A DNA stretch of 5,493 nucleotides. Source: an uncultured Eubacterium sp. (GTDB lineage Bacteria > Bacillota > Clostridia > Lachnospirales > CAG-274). Under the pieces are notes generated by a model that was given only the letters and a program-made list of their open reading frames with translations, was not told the DNA's origin and did not search any database. Of the stretch, positions 1 through 5,427 are shown piece after piece (the stretch's first letter is position 1; each line of letters opens with the position of its first letter). The stretch lies in assembly GCA_900543365.1 (NCBI GenBank), contig UQRG01000105.1, forward strand, positions 1 through 5,493, in the 5' to 3' direction. The translations under genes and the position numbers were made by a program.

Positions 1-66
1 CTTTGGCTTAGTAGTGGAATGCGTCTGATATGCGTTAAATATCACAAAGGTGGACTTTTATGTCAA

Positions 67-98
67 TTTAGGTGGTACCGCGGTTATTCCGTCCTGAA
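67..98 (+). promoter_or_regulatory. T-box antiterminator element
   Basis: The antiterminator can be drawn base by base. Helix A1 pairs 67-72 with 93-98 (AGG with CCT, plus three weaker pairs). The 7-nt bulge TGGTACC is at 73-79. Helix A2 pairs GCGG (80-83) with CCGT (89-92), with a 5-nt loop at 84-88. In the T-box family the bulge UGGN pairs with the NCCA end of an uncharged tRNA. Here N is T76, which pairs with an A73 discriminator, or with G73 by wobble. Positions 90-98 are also needed for the terminator, so the two folds exclude each other. Confidence 0.92.
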
Positions 99-124
99 GT
101 ATTTATTGCTTCAGGGCGTTTTTT
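90..124 (+). terminator. T-box regulated intrinsic terminator
   Basis: A 10-bp stem pairs 90-99 with 109-118 (one G-U pair) around a 9-nt loop, followed immediately by six T residues at 119-124. It is the default OFF structure of the T-box leader: with charged tRNA it forms and stops transcription before aspS2. The 5' arm overlaps the 3' arm of the antiterminator. Confidence 0.95.
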
Positions 125-165
125 ATTATAGCTTAGGAAATATTTTTGCAGAAAGGTGAGATAAA

Positions 166-1500
166 ATGGTTAAAGCTACCGGCGAAAGGACTATTATGGA
201 TTTATCTATTGATGAAATTAAGAACCTTAGTCCTGAAGAAAAAAAGTGCGTAACGACTCATGGTACAATCCATAATGTAAGAGATATGGGTGATTTTGCT
301 TTCGTTATTATCAGAAAAATTGGCGGTCTTATGCAGTGTGTATATAATATGAAAGGTGTTTATGGAGAAAGAGAGCTTCTTCGTGATGAAAACTGCATTA
401 AAGTTACAGGTGAAGTAAGAGATGAGCAGAGAGCTGTAAATGGCTTTGAGCTTGTTATTGATAAACTTGAAGTTTTATCAACTCCTAAGGAAGAACTTCC
501 TTTAAATATAAGTAAAAGAAAGCTTAATATTGCTCTTGAAAATGAAATTGAAATTAGACCTGCTGTTTTAAGAAATGAGCAGAGAAGAAGTGTGTTTAAA
601 CTTCAGGAGGGTGTTGTTAGAGGTTTCAGAAGATACCTTGAAGATAACGGTTTTACAGAGATTTTTTCTCCAAAAATTATTGCTGCTGGTGCAGAGGGTG
701 GTGCTAACATATTTAAGCTTGATTACTTTGGTAAAAAGGCTTATCTTGCACAGTCACCTCAGACTTACAAACAGACTTTAATTCCTGTTTATGAAAGAGT
801 ATTTGAAATTGCTCCTGTATTTAGAGCTGAAAAGCACGATACAGCTCGACATTTAAACGAATATGTTTCTGTTGACTTTGAAATGGGTTATATTAATAGT
901 TTCTATGATGTTATTAATATGGAAACTGGTATGTTAAAGTATTGCTTTAAGTATCTTAAGGAAAATTATGACCTTGTGTTAAAGAAGTTAAATTGTGAAC
1001 TTCCTGAATTTGATACTATTCCTTGTGTTAAGTTTAGAGATGCTAAGGAAATGGTAGCTAAGAAGTACGGCAGAAAGATTAAAGACCCTTATGACCTTGA
1101 GCCTGAGGAAGAAAGACTTATTGGTGAGCTTTTTAAGGAAGATTATGGTAGTGACTTTGTCTTTGTTACTCATTATCCAGTTAAGAAAAGACCTTTTTAT
1201 GCTATGGATGACCCAGAAGACCCAAAATATACTTTGAGTTTTGACCTTTTATTTAAGGGTATGGAAATTACTACTGGCGGTCAGAGAATTCACGATTATG
1301 ATGAACAGGTTAAAAAGATGATTTTCAAGGGCTTATATCCAGAGGACTTTGAAAGTTACTTAATGCTTCATAAGTATGGTGTTCCACCACACGGTGGTCT
1401 TGGTATGGGTCTTGAAAGACTTATAATGAAGTTACTTGACGAAAAGAACATTAGAGCTACATCTATGTTCCCAAGAGATACAACCAGATTAAACCCATAA
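166..1500 (+). CDS. aspS2: Aspartate--tRNA(Asp/Asn) ligase, archaeal-type (presumed non-discriminating)
   Basis: This is a class IIb aminoacyl-tRNA synthetase that charges tRNA(Asp), and probably tRNA(Asn), with aspartate in the cytoplasm. At 444 aa it has the short archaeal/AspS2 length and lacks the large insertion of the ~590-aa bacterial AspRS. An N-terminal OB-fold anticodon-binding domain (about 28-105) precedes the catalytic core. Visible core elements are AEGGANIF (176-183), the aspartate-binding QSPQ (196-199), motif 2 with FRAE and R220, the metal-binding pair D360 and E367, GGQR (371-374), and motif 3 (GLGMGLERL with R418, then FPRD). The FPRDTTRLNP ending favours AspRS over AsnRS. 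H36 aligns with the histidine tied to non-discriminating enzymes. The neighbouring gatCAB implies that Asp-tRNA(Asn) is made as an intermediate. The ribosome binding site AGGTGAG (154-160) lies 5 nt before this ATG. A second ATG at 196 also has an upstream AAAGGA, so the first 10 residues are uncertain. Confidence 0.95.
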   Translation: MVKATGERTIMDLSIDEIKNLSPEEKKCVTTHGTIHNVRDMGDFAFVIIRKIGGLMQCVYNMKGVYGERELLRDENCIKVTGEVRDEQRAVNGFELVIDKLEVLSTPKEELPLNISKRKLNIALENEIEIRPAVLRNEQRRSVFKLQEGVVRGFRRYLEDNGFTEIFSPKIIAAGAEGGANIFKLDYFGKKAYLAQSPQTYKQTLIPVYERVFEIAPVFRAEKHDTARHLNEYVSVDFEMGYINSFYDVINMETGMLKYCFKYLKENYDLVLKKLNCELPEFDTIPCVKFRDAKEMVAKKYGRKIKDPYDLEPEEERLIGELFKEDYGSDFVFVTHYPVKKRPFYAMDDPEDPKYTLSFDLLFKGMEITTGGQRIHDYDEQVKKMIFKGLYPEDFESYLMLHKYGVPPHGGLGMGLERLIMKLLDEKNIRATSMFPRDTTRLNP

Positions 1501-1511
1501 GGAGGTAAAGT

Positions 1512-1973
1512 ATGTCAGTTCAGGAAAAGTTAATTGCTTGTCTTGTTGAAAATACCGGTATTGAGCTTACAGAAGCTATGCTTGAAGGCGTTAAGACAAG
1601 ATTAAATATGATTTTAGACCTTATTGGTTACAGTGAAAATACTGAAACTGCTGTAACTGAAAATAAGGCTGTTAATATTGCAGAAACAGGTATTGATGAT
1701 AACCTTATTAAATACCTTGAAGAATTATCAAGACTTAAGCTTACTCAAGAGGAAGAAGAAAAGTCTAAGGGCGAGCTTACTAAGATTTTAGGCTACATTG
1801 ATATGTTAAATGAGCTTGATACTGATAATGTTGAGGCTATGAGTCACCCATTTGCTTATACTAACAACTTTAGAGAAGATGAGGTTAAGGACTCAACAGA
1901 CAGAGAATTAATATTAAAGAATGCACCACAGCAAAAAGATGGTTGCTTTAAGGTGCCAACGACCGTAGAATAG
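1512..1973 (+). CDS. gatC: Asp-tRNA(Asn)/Glu-tRNA(Gln) amidotransferase subunit C with N-terminal extension
   Basis: GatC is the small subunit that wraps around and stabilises the GatA-GatB interface of the tRNA-dependent amidotransferase. The recognisable GatC domain covers about residues 62-153. It contains the helical LIKYLEELSRLKLTQEEE segment, the IDMLNELDTDNVEAMSHP stretch, REDEV (121-125), NAP (137-139) and the C-terminal DGCFKVP (143-149), all typical of the family. The protein is 153 aa, whereas GatC is usually about 95-100 aa. The extra 61 residues are N-terminal: a helix-rich segment (about 1-40) and a T/E/N-rich linker (about 41-61). I do not recognise the extension. The start is well supported by GGAGGT (1501-1506) placed 5 nt before the ATG and directly after the aspS2 stop. 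No good start with a ribosome binding site lies just ahead of the GatC domain. Translation is probably linked to aspS2 (11-nt gap). Confidence 0.93.
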   Translation: MSVQEKLIACLVENTGIELTEAMLEGVKTRLNMILDLIGYSENTETAVTENKAVNIAETGIDDNLIKYLEELSRLKLTQEEEEKSKGELTKILGYIDMLNELDTDNVEAMSHPFAYTNNFREDEVKDSTDRELILKNAPQQKDGCFKVPTTVE

Positions 1974-1987
1974 GGAGGATATTATAA

Positions 1988-3466
1988 ATGACATTTACAA
2001 ATAAAACTGCCCTTGAAATAGGTCAGATGATTAAAAATAAAGAAGTATCCTCAGTTGAGGTTACTAAGTCTATGCTTGCTAATATCAAAGAAAGAGATGA
2101 AAAGGTTAATGCCTTTGTTTCTGTTTTTGAAGATGAGGCTATTAAACAGGCTGAAGAAGTACAGGCTAAAATTGATGCAGGTGAGCTTACATCACCTTTA
2201 GCTGGAGTACCTATGGCTATTAAGGATAATATTTGTACTAAAGATAGACTTACTACTTGTGGCTCTAAAATGCTCCACAACTTTAAGCCACCTTACAATG
2301 CAACAGTTACAGAAAAACTTGAGTTAGCAGGTGCTGTTGTTTTAGGTAAGTTAAATATGGACGAGTTTGCAATGGGTGGTTCTACAGAAACATCTTACTT
2401 TGGGGCTACAGGCAATCCTTGGGATGTTACTAGAGTTCCTGGTGGTTCATCAGGTGGTAGTGCTGCTGCTGTTGCTGCTGAGGAAGTTACTTATGCTCTT
2501 GGTTCTGATACAGGTGGCTCTATTAGACAACCTTGTTCATTCTGTGGTGTAAGTGGTATTAAGCCAACTTATGGTGCTGTTTCAAGATATGGTCTTGTTG
2601 CTTTTGCATCTTCCCTAGACCAAATTGGTCCAGTTGGTAGAGATATTAAGGACTGTGCAGAGGTGCTTTCTGTTATTAGTGGTCACGACGCTAAGGATTC
2701 AACTTCTGTTAAAAGACCAGTATTTGATTTTTCAACTTGCTTTGATGGTAACTTAAAGGGTATGAAGATTGGTATTCCAACTAACTACTTTGGTAAGGGG
2801 CTTGATGAAGATGTTAAAAAGTCTGTATTAGAGGCTGCTGAAACATTAAAGAAATTAGGTGCTGAAATCGAAGAATTTGAAATGAATATTGTTGATTATG
2901 CAATTCCAACTTACTATGTTTTAGCTTGTGCTGAGGCAAGTTCAAACCTTTCAAGATATGATGGTATAAAGTATGGTTATAGAAAGAGAGATTGTGAGGA
3001 CTTGATGGAAGTTTACTTAACTTCAAGAAGTGAAGGCTTTGGTATGGAAGTTAAGAGAAGAATTATGCTTGGTTCTTTCGTTTTAAGTTCTGGTTATTAT
3101 GATGCTTACTATAACAAAAGTTTAAAGGTTAGAGGTCTTATTAAAAAGAGTTTTGATGAAGCTTTTAAAAAGTATGATATGATTTTATCACCTGTTGCTC
3201 CAACAACAGCTTACAAAATTGGTGAAAATTCTTCTGACCCGCTTAAGATGTATTTAGGTGATATTTATACAGTATCTGTAAATCTTGCAGGTATTCCAGC
3301 TGTATCTGTGCCTTGTGGCTTTGGTTCTAACGGTATGCCTATTGGTATGCAGTTAATTGGTAATGCTTTTGATGAAAGTAAACTTGTTAGAGCTGCATAT
3401 GCTTTCCAGAGGGAAACAGATTTCCATACTAAAAAGCCTGAAATGGTGAAAGGAGGAAATAACTAA
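1988..3466 (+). CDS. gatA: Asp-tRNA(Asn)/Glu-tRNA(Gln) amidotransferase subunit A (glutaminase)
   Basis: GatA is the amidase-signature subunit that hydrolyses glutamine and passes ammonia to GatB for amidation of misacylated tRNA. The Ser-cisSer-Lys catalytic triad is visible: K79 in AIKDNI, S154 in PGGSSGGSAAAVAA (151-164), and the nucleophile S178 in GSDTGGSIRQP (172-182). These positions match the Staphylococcus aureus GatA numbering as I know it. Further family landmarks are NMDEFAMGGSTE (123-134), GIKPTYGAVSRYGL (190-203), SSLDQIGPVGR (208-218) and, near the C-terminus, NLAGIPAVSVPCG (432-444). At 492 aa it has the normal full length, with no break. GGGAGG (1973-1978), which starts inside the gatC stop codon, is the ribosome binding site, 9 nt before the ATG. 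The stop codon overlaps the gatB start by one base. Confidence 0.97.
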   Translation: MTFTNKTALEIGQMIKNKEVSSVEVTKSMLANIKERDEKVNAFVSVFEDEAIKQAEEVQAKIDAGELTSPLAGVPMAIKDNICTKDRLTTCGSKMLHNFKPPYNATVTEKLELAGAVVLGKLNMDEFAMGGSTETSYFGATGNPWDVTRVPGGSSGGSAAAVAAEEVTYALGSDTGGSIRQPCSFCGVSGIKPTYGAVSRYGLVAFASSLDQIGPVGRDIKDCAEVLSVISGHDAKDSTSVKRPVFDFSTCFDGNLKGMKIGIPTNYFGKGLDEDVKKSVLEAAETLKKLGAEIEEFEMNIVDYAIPTYYVLACAEASSNLSRYDGIKYGYRKRDCEDLMEVYLTSRSEGFGMEVKRRIMLGSFVLSSGYYDAYYNKSLKVRGLIKKSFDEAFKKYDMILSPVAPTTAYKIGENSSDPLKMYLGDIYTVSVNLAGIPAVSVPCGFGSNGMPIGMQLIGNAFDESKLVRAAYAFQRETDFHTKKPEMVKGGNN

Positions 3467-4902
3467 TGAATTATCAGATGGTAGTAGGCTTAGAGGTTCA
3501 TATTGAGTTATCTACTAAGTCAAAGATTTTCTGTAGCTGTACAACTGAGTTTGGTGGTGAGCCTAATACTCACGTTTGTCCGGTTTGTTCAGGTATGCCA
3601 GGCGTACTTCCTGTTTTAAATAAAAAAGTTGTTGATTTTGCAATTAGAGCAGGTCTTGCGACTAATTGTGAAATTACTAGATATAATAAGTTTGATAGAA
3701 AAAATTATTTCTATCCTGACCTTCCAAAGGCTTATCAGGTTAGCCAGTTGTACCTTCCAATTTGTAGAAATGGTAAGGTGGAAATAGAAGTAGAGGGTGA
3801 AAAGAAGTATATTGGTATTCACGAAATCCATATGGAGGAAGATGCCGGTAAACTTGTTCACGACCCTTGGGACGATTGTACTCTTGTTGATTATAATAGA
3901 TGTGGTGTACCACTTCTCGAAATTGTATCAGAACCTGATTTTAGAAGTGCTGATGAAGTTATTGCTTACCTTACTAAGTTAAGAGAGACAATGATGTATC
4001 TTGGTGTTTCTGATTGTAAGATGCAGGAAGGTTCTATGAGAGCCGATGTAAATATTTCTGTAATGCCTATGGGTTCAACTAAGTTTGGTACTCGTACAGA
4101 AATGAAGAATATGAACTCATTTAAGGCTATTTATAAGGCTATTAACTATGAGGCAAATAGACAAATTGAACTTCTTGAATCTGGTGGTGTTGTTACTCAG
4201 GAAACTAGAAGATGGGATGATAACAAAGATGCCAGCTTTGCAATGAGAAGTAAGGAAGATGCCCAAGACTATAGATATTTTCCAGAACCTGACCTTCTTC
4301 CTATTGAAATTAGTGATGAATGGATTCAAAGAACAGTTGATAATATGCCAGAGCTTCCAGAGGCTAAGAGAGCTAGATATATATCTGAATTTGGTCTTTC
4401 TGAGTATGACGCATCTGTTATTACTGCTGAAAGACAGATTGCTTATATATTTGAAGATGCTACCAAGATTTGTGGCAAGCCTAAAGAGGTTTGTAACTAT
4501 GTAATGGGTGAGCTTATGAGATTAATGAGCGAAACTGGCACTCTTGCAGAAGAACTTGAAATGGATCCTGCTAAGATTGCTGAAATTATTGAACTTGTTA
4601 CATCAGGTAAAATCAATAGAACTGCTGCTAAGGAAGTATTTGAAGCTGTATTTAAGGAAAATGTTGACCCTAATAAGTATATTGAAGAACACGACCTTAT
4701 AATGGTAGATAATTCAGATGAAGTAGAAAAGATTATTACTCAGGTTATCAATGATAATCCTAAGTCTATTGAGGATTTAAAGGCTGGTAAGACTAAGGCT
4801 AGAGGTTTCCTTGTAGGTCAAACTATGAAAGCATTAAAGGGTAAGGCTAATCCTCAGACAGTTAATAAAATTCTTGATGAGAAGTTAGCTGAAATCTTAT
4901 AA
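3466..4902 (+). CDS. gatB: Asp-tRNA(Asn)/Glu-tRNA(Gln) amidotransferase subunit B (tRNA-binding kinase/transamidase)
   Basis: GatB binds misacylated tRNA, phosphorylates the Asp or Glu side chain with ATP, and accepts ammonia from GatA to form Asn- or Gln-tRNA. The GatB cradle domain (about 1-290) opens with GLEVHIEL (8-15). It carries a zinc-type cysteine set C23, C25, C38 and C41, then FDRKNYFYPDLPKAYQ (76-91), EEDAGKL (124-130), RCGVPLLEIVSEPD (145-158), EGSMRADVNISV (188-199) and DYRYFPEPDLLP (268-279). A helical segment and a C-terminal YqeY-like tail domain follow, ending in RGFLVGQTMKALKGKANP (446-463), the tRNA-elbow-binding module of this family. The 478-aa length is normal. AGGAGG (3451-3456) is 9 nt before the ATG. 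The TAATG overlap with gatA suggests translational coupling and equal output of the two subunits. The gene ends in tandem stops, TAATAA. Confidence 0.97.
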   Translation: MNYQMVVGLEVHIELSTKSKIFCSCTTEFGGEPNTHVCPVCSGMPGVLPVLNKKVVDFAIRAGLATNCEITRYNKFDRKNYFYPDLPKAYQVSQLYLPICRNGKVEIEVEGEKKYIGIHEIHMEEDAGKLVHDPWDDCTLVDYNRCGVPLLEIVSEPDFRSADEVIAYLTKLRETMMYLGVSDCKMQEGSMRADVNISVMPMGSTKFGTRTEMKNMNSFKAIYKAINYEANRQIELLESGGVVTQETRRWDDNKDASFAMRSKEDAQDYRYFPEPDLLPIEISDEWIQRTVDNMPELPEAKRARYISEFGLSEYDASVITAERQIAYIFEDATKICGKPKEVCNYVMGELMRLMSETGTLAEELEMDPAKIAEIIELVTSGKINRTAAKEVFEAVFKENVDPNKYIEEHDLIMVDNSDEVEKIITQVINDNPKSIEDLKAGKTKARGFLVGQTMKALKGKANPQTVNKILDEKLAEIL

Positions 4903-4908
4903 TAAGTC

Positions 4909-4948
4909 AAAAAATAAATGCCGAGAGAAATCTTGGTATTTATTTTTT
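4909..4948 (+). terminator. Intrinsic terminator of the aspS2-gatCAB operon, possibly bidirectional
   Basis: Seven bases after the gatB stop, arms 4915-4926 and 4931-4942 pair over 12 bp (two G-T pairs) and close on a GAAA tetraloop (4927-4930). A run of A residues at 4909-4914 and six T residues at 4943-4948 flank the stem. They give a U-tract on the plus strand and also one on the minus strand, so the same hairpin could stop read-through from the convergent lipoprotein gene. Confidence 0.88.
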
Positions 4949-4974
4949 GTATAAGTATAAAATTCATAAATATT

Positions 4975-5001
4975 AAAAATGGGTTGTGCAATGCACAACC
5001 C
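4975..5001 (-). terminator. Intrinsic terminator of the minus-strand lipoprotein gene
   Basis: Positions 4981-5001 form a near-perfect inverted repeat: 10-nt arms GGGTTGTGCA and TGCACAACCC around a single central A, which folds as a 9-bp stem with a 3-nt loop. On the minus strand the stem is followed by ATTTTTAA, a short U-tract; on the plus strand the following bases are not T-rich. It lies 36 bp beyond the lipoprotein stop codon and points away from that gene, which fits termination of the minus-strand transcript. Confidence 0.8.
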
Positions 5002-5037
5002 TTAATGTTTGTTGAAAAATTTGTTTAAAAAAGCAAA

Positions 5038-5280
5038 TTAGTTAGCTGCAGTTTCGCCTTCAGCTGCAGTTTCGCCTTCAGCTACAGTTTCGCCTTCAGC
5101 TGCAGTTTCATCCTCAGCTACAGTTTCATCTTCAGCTACAGTTTCATCTTCAGCTACAGTTTCGCCTTCAGCTACAGTAGTTTCTTCAGAATTACCAATA
5201 GCAGAATCACCTGCACCACAACCAACAAGACCAAATGCCATAGTACCAACAACTGCTGCCATCATAATAAACTTCTTCAT
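5038..5280 (-). CDS. Small acidic repeat lipoprotein, function unknown
   Basis: An 80-aa protein with a clear lipoprotein signal peptide: two lysines at the N-terminus, a hydrophobic stretch (about 4-18), and a lipobox LVGC with the lipidated cysteine at 21. The mature part is 60 residues. After a short linker (22-34) it consists of seven hexapeptides T-(V/A)-A-E-(G/D)-E at 35-76 and ends TAAN. The mature chain carries 16 Glu and 4 Asp and no Lys or Arg, so it is strongly negative and probably unstructured. It would be anchored on the outer face of the membrane; no enzymatic or binding domain is visible. Evidence that it is a real gene: its own promoter and terminator, a coherent signal peptide, and codons maintained through the repeats. 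The ATG at 5280 is the first canonical start in a frame open back to a TAA at 5338-5340. The Shine-Dalgarno sequence is 44 nt away, across a hairpin. I do not recognise a family; it could be a cell-surface spacer or cation-binding peptide (speculation). Confidence 0.82.
   Translation of the reverse strand: MKKFIMMAAVVGTMAFGLVGCGAGDSAIGNSEETTVAEGETVAEDETVAEDETVAEDETAAEGETVAEGETAAEGETAAN
5045..5170 (-). repeat. Seven-copy 18-bp in-frame tandem repeat in the lipoprotein gene
   Basis: Seven consecutive 18-bp units on the plus strand, of the form gctRcagtttcRYcYtca, begin at 5045, 5063, 5081, 5099, 5117, 5135 and 5153; a degenerate eighth starts at 5171. The units at 5045 and 5063 are identical, as are those at 5117 and 5135 and those at 5081 and 5153. 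Variation is confined to a few positions: A/V, G/D and one synonymous Glu change. Each unit encodes six residues, so gain or loss of units keeps the frame. Such a pattern usually arises by slippage or unequal recombination. Confidence 0.95.
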
Positions 5281-5331
5281 AATCTTAGTCAGCCGATTAA
5301 ATATATAAATATGTAAATCGGCTTCCTCCTT
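5281..5331 (-). promoter_or_regulatory. Shine-Dalgarno separated from the start codon by a hairpin (lipoprotein 5' UTR)
   Basis: Read on the minus strand, AAGGAGG (5331-5325) is a perfect Shine-Dalgarno sequence but lies 44 nt before the ATG at 5280, far beyond the usual spacing. Between them is an inverted repeat: AGCCGATT (5323-5316) pairs with AATCGGCT (5298-5291), 8 bp with a 17-nt AT-rich loop. If the hairpin folds, only 1 nt plus 10 nt remain unpaired between Shine-Dalgarno and ATG, which is within working range. No ATG, GTG or TTG in the frame lies closer, and no second Shine-Dalgarno sits near the ATG. Confidence 0.75.
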
Positions 5332-5361
5332 TCTCTTTTAGAAAATTTTGTTTTCAATTTT

Positions 5362-5389
5362 ATTATAATACGATTTGAAAATATGTCAA
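5362..5389 (-). promoter_or_regulatory. Sigma-A type promoter for the lipoprotein gene
   Basis: On the minus strand TTGACA (5389-5384) and TATAAT (5367-5362) are both exact consensus hexamers, separated by 16 bp. Transcription would start near 5355, giving a 5' UTR of about 75 nt that contains the Shine-Dalgarno and the hairpin described separately. Two perfect hexamers at near-ideal spacing suggest strong constitutive expression. Confidence 0.88.
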
Positions 5390-5427
5390 GATAAATTTTA
5401 TAAAAATTTTACTTTATTTTTATTTTA

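Larger units (their letters stand above)
1..124 (+). ncRNA. T-box riboswitch leader, 3' portion (5' end outside window)
   Basis: This is the downstream half of a T-box leader, which senses the charging state of a tRNA and controls transcription of the operon behind it. The signature AGGTGGTACCGCGG at 70-83 is the conserved T-box sequence. It is followed by a competing terminator and then by an aminoacyl-tRNA synthetase gene, the classic arrangement. A weak hairpin can be drawn at 18-36 (arms 18-24 and 30-36, 7 bp including three G-U pairs, 5-nt loop); it could be the stem ahead of the antiterminator, but that is tentative. Stem I and the specifier loop lie upstream of the window, so the cognate tRNA cannot be read directly. 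The downstream genes make Asn or Glu/Gln specificity the obvious expectation (inference). Confidence 0.95.

Noticed and set aside
18..36. Direct repeat ATGCGT at 19-24 and 30-35 as a protein-binding site
   Set aside because: The two copies can pair with each other through G-U wobbles inside the T-box leader, so they are better read as a possible RNA stem; no protein site can be supported.
988..1173. Open frames antisense to aspS2, gatA and gatB (for example 988-1173, 2023-2280, 2814-3026, 3616-3861 and 4117-4329, minus strand)
   Set aside because: They lie wholly inside conserved genes, have no ribosome binding sites or family motifs, and arise from the AT-rich codon pattern of the sense strand.
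166..1500. Asparaginyl-tRNA synthetase (asnS) as an alternative identity
   Set aside because: AsnRS is similar in length and fold, but the FPRD...RL.P ending, the QSPQ region and the adjacency to gatCAB fit archaeal-type AspRS better.
2367..2552. Plus-strand frames inside genes (575-781, 2367-2552, 3797-3982 and 4259-4504)
   Set aside because: They are out-of-frame readings of conserved aspS2, gatA or gatB coding sequence. Their leucine-rich content reflects shifted GCT/GTT-type codons rather than real membrane proteins.
5045..5170. CRISPR array
   Set aside because: The repeats are 18 bp and directly adjacent with no unique spacers, and they encode an in-frame hexapeptide, so this is a coding tandem repeat.
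5291..5323. Inverted repeat in the lipoprotein 5' UTR as an intrinsic terminator or attenuator
   Set aside because: No T-run follows the stem on the minus strand (GACTAAGATT comes next), and on the plus strand the stem is followed by TCCTCCTTTC, so it lacks a terminator's U-tract.
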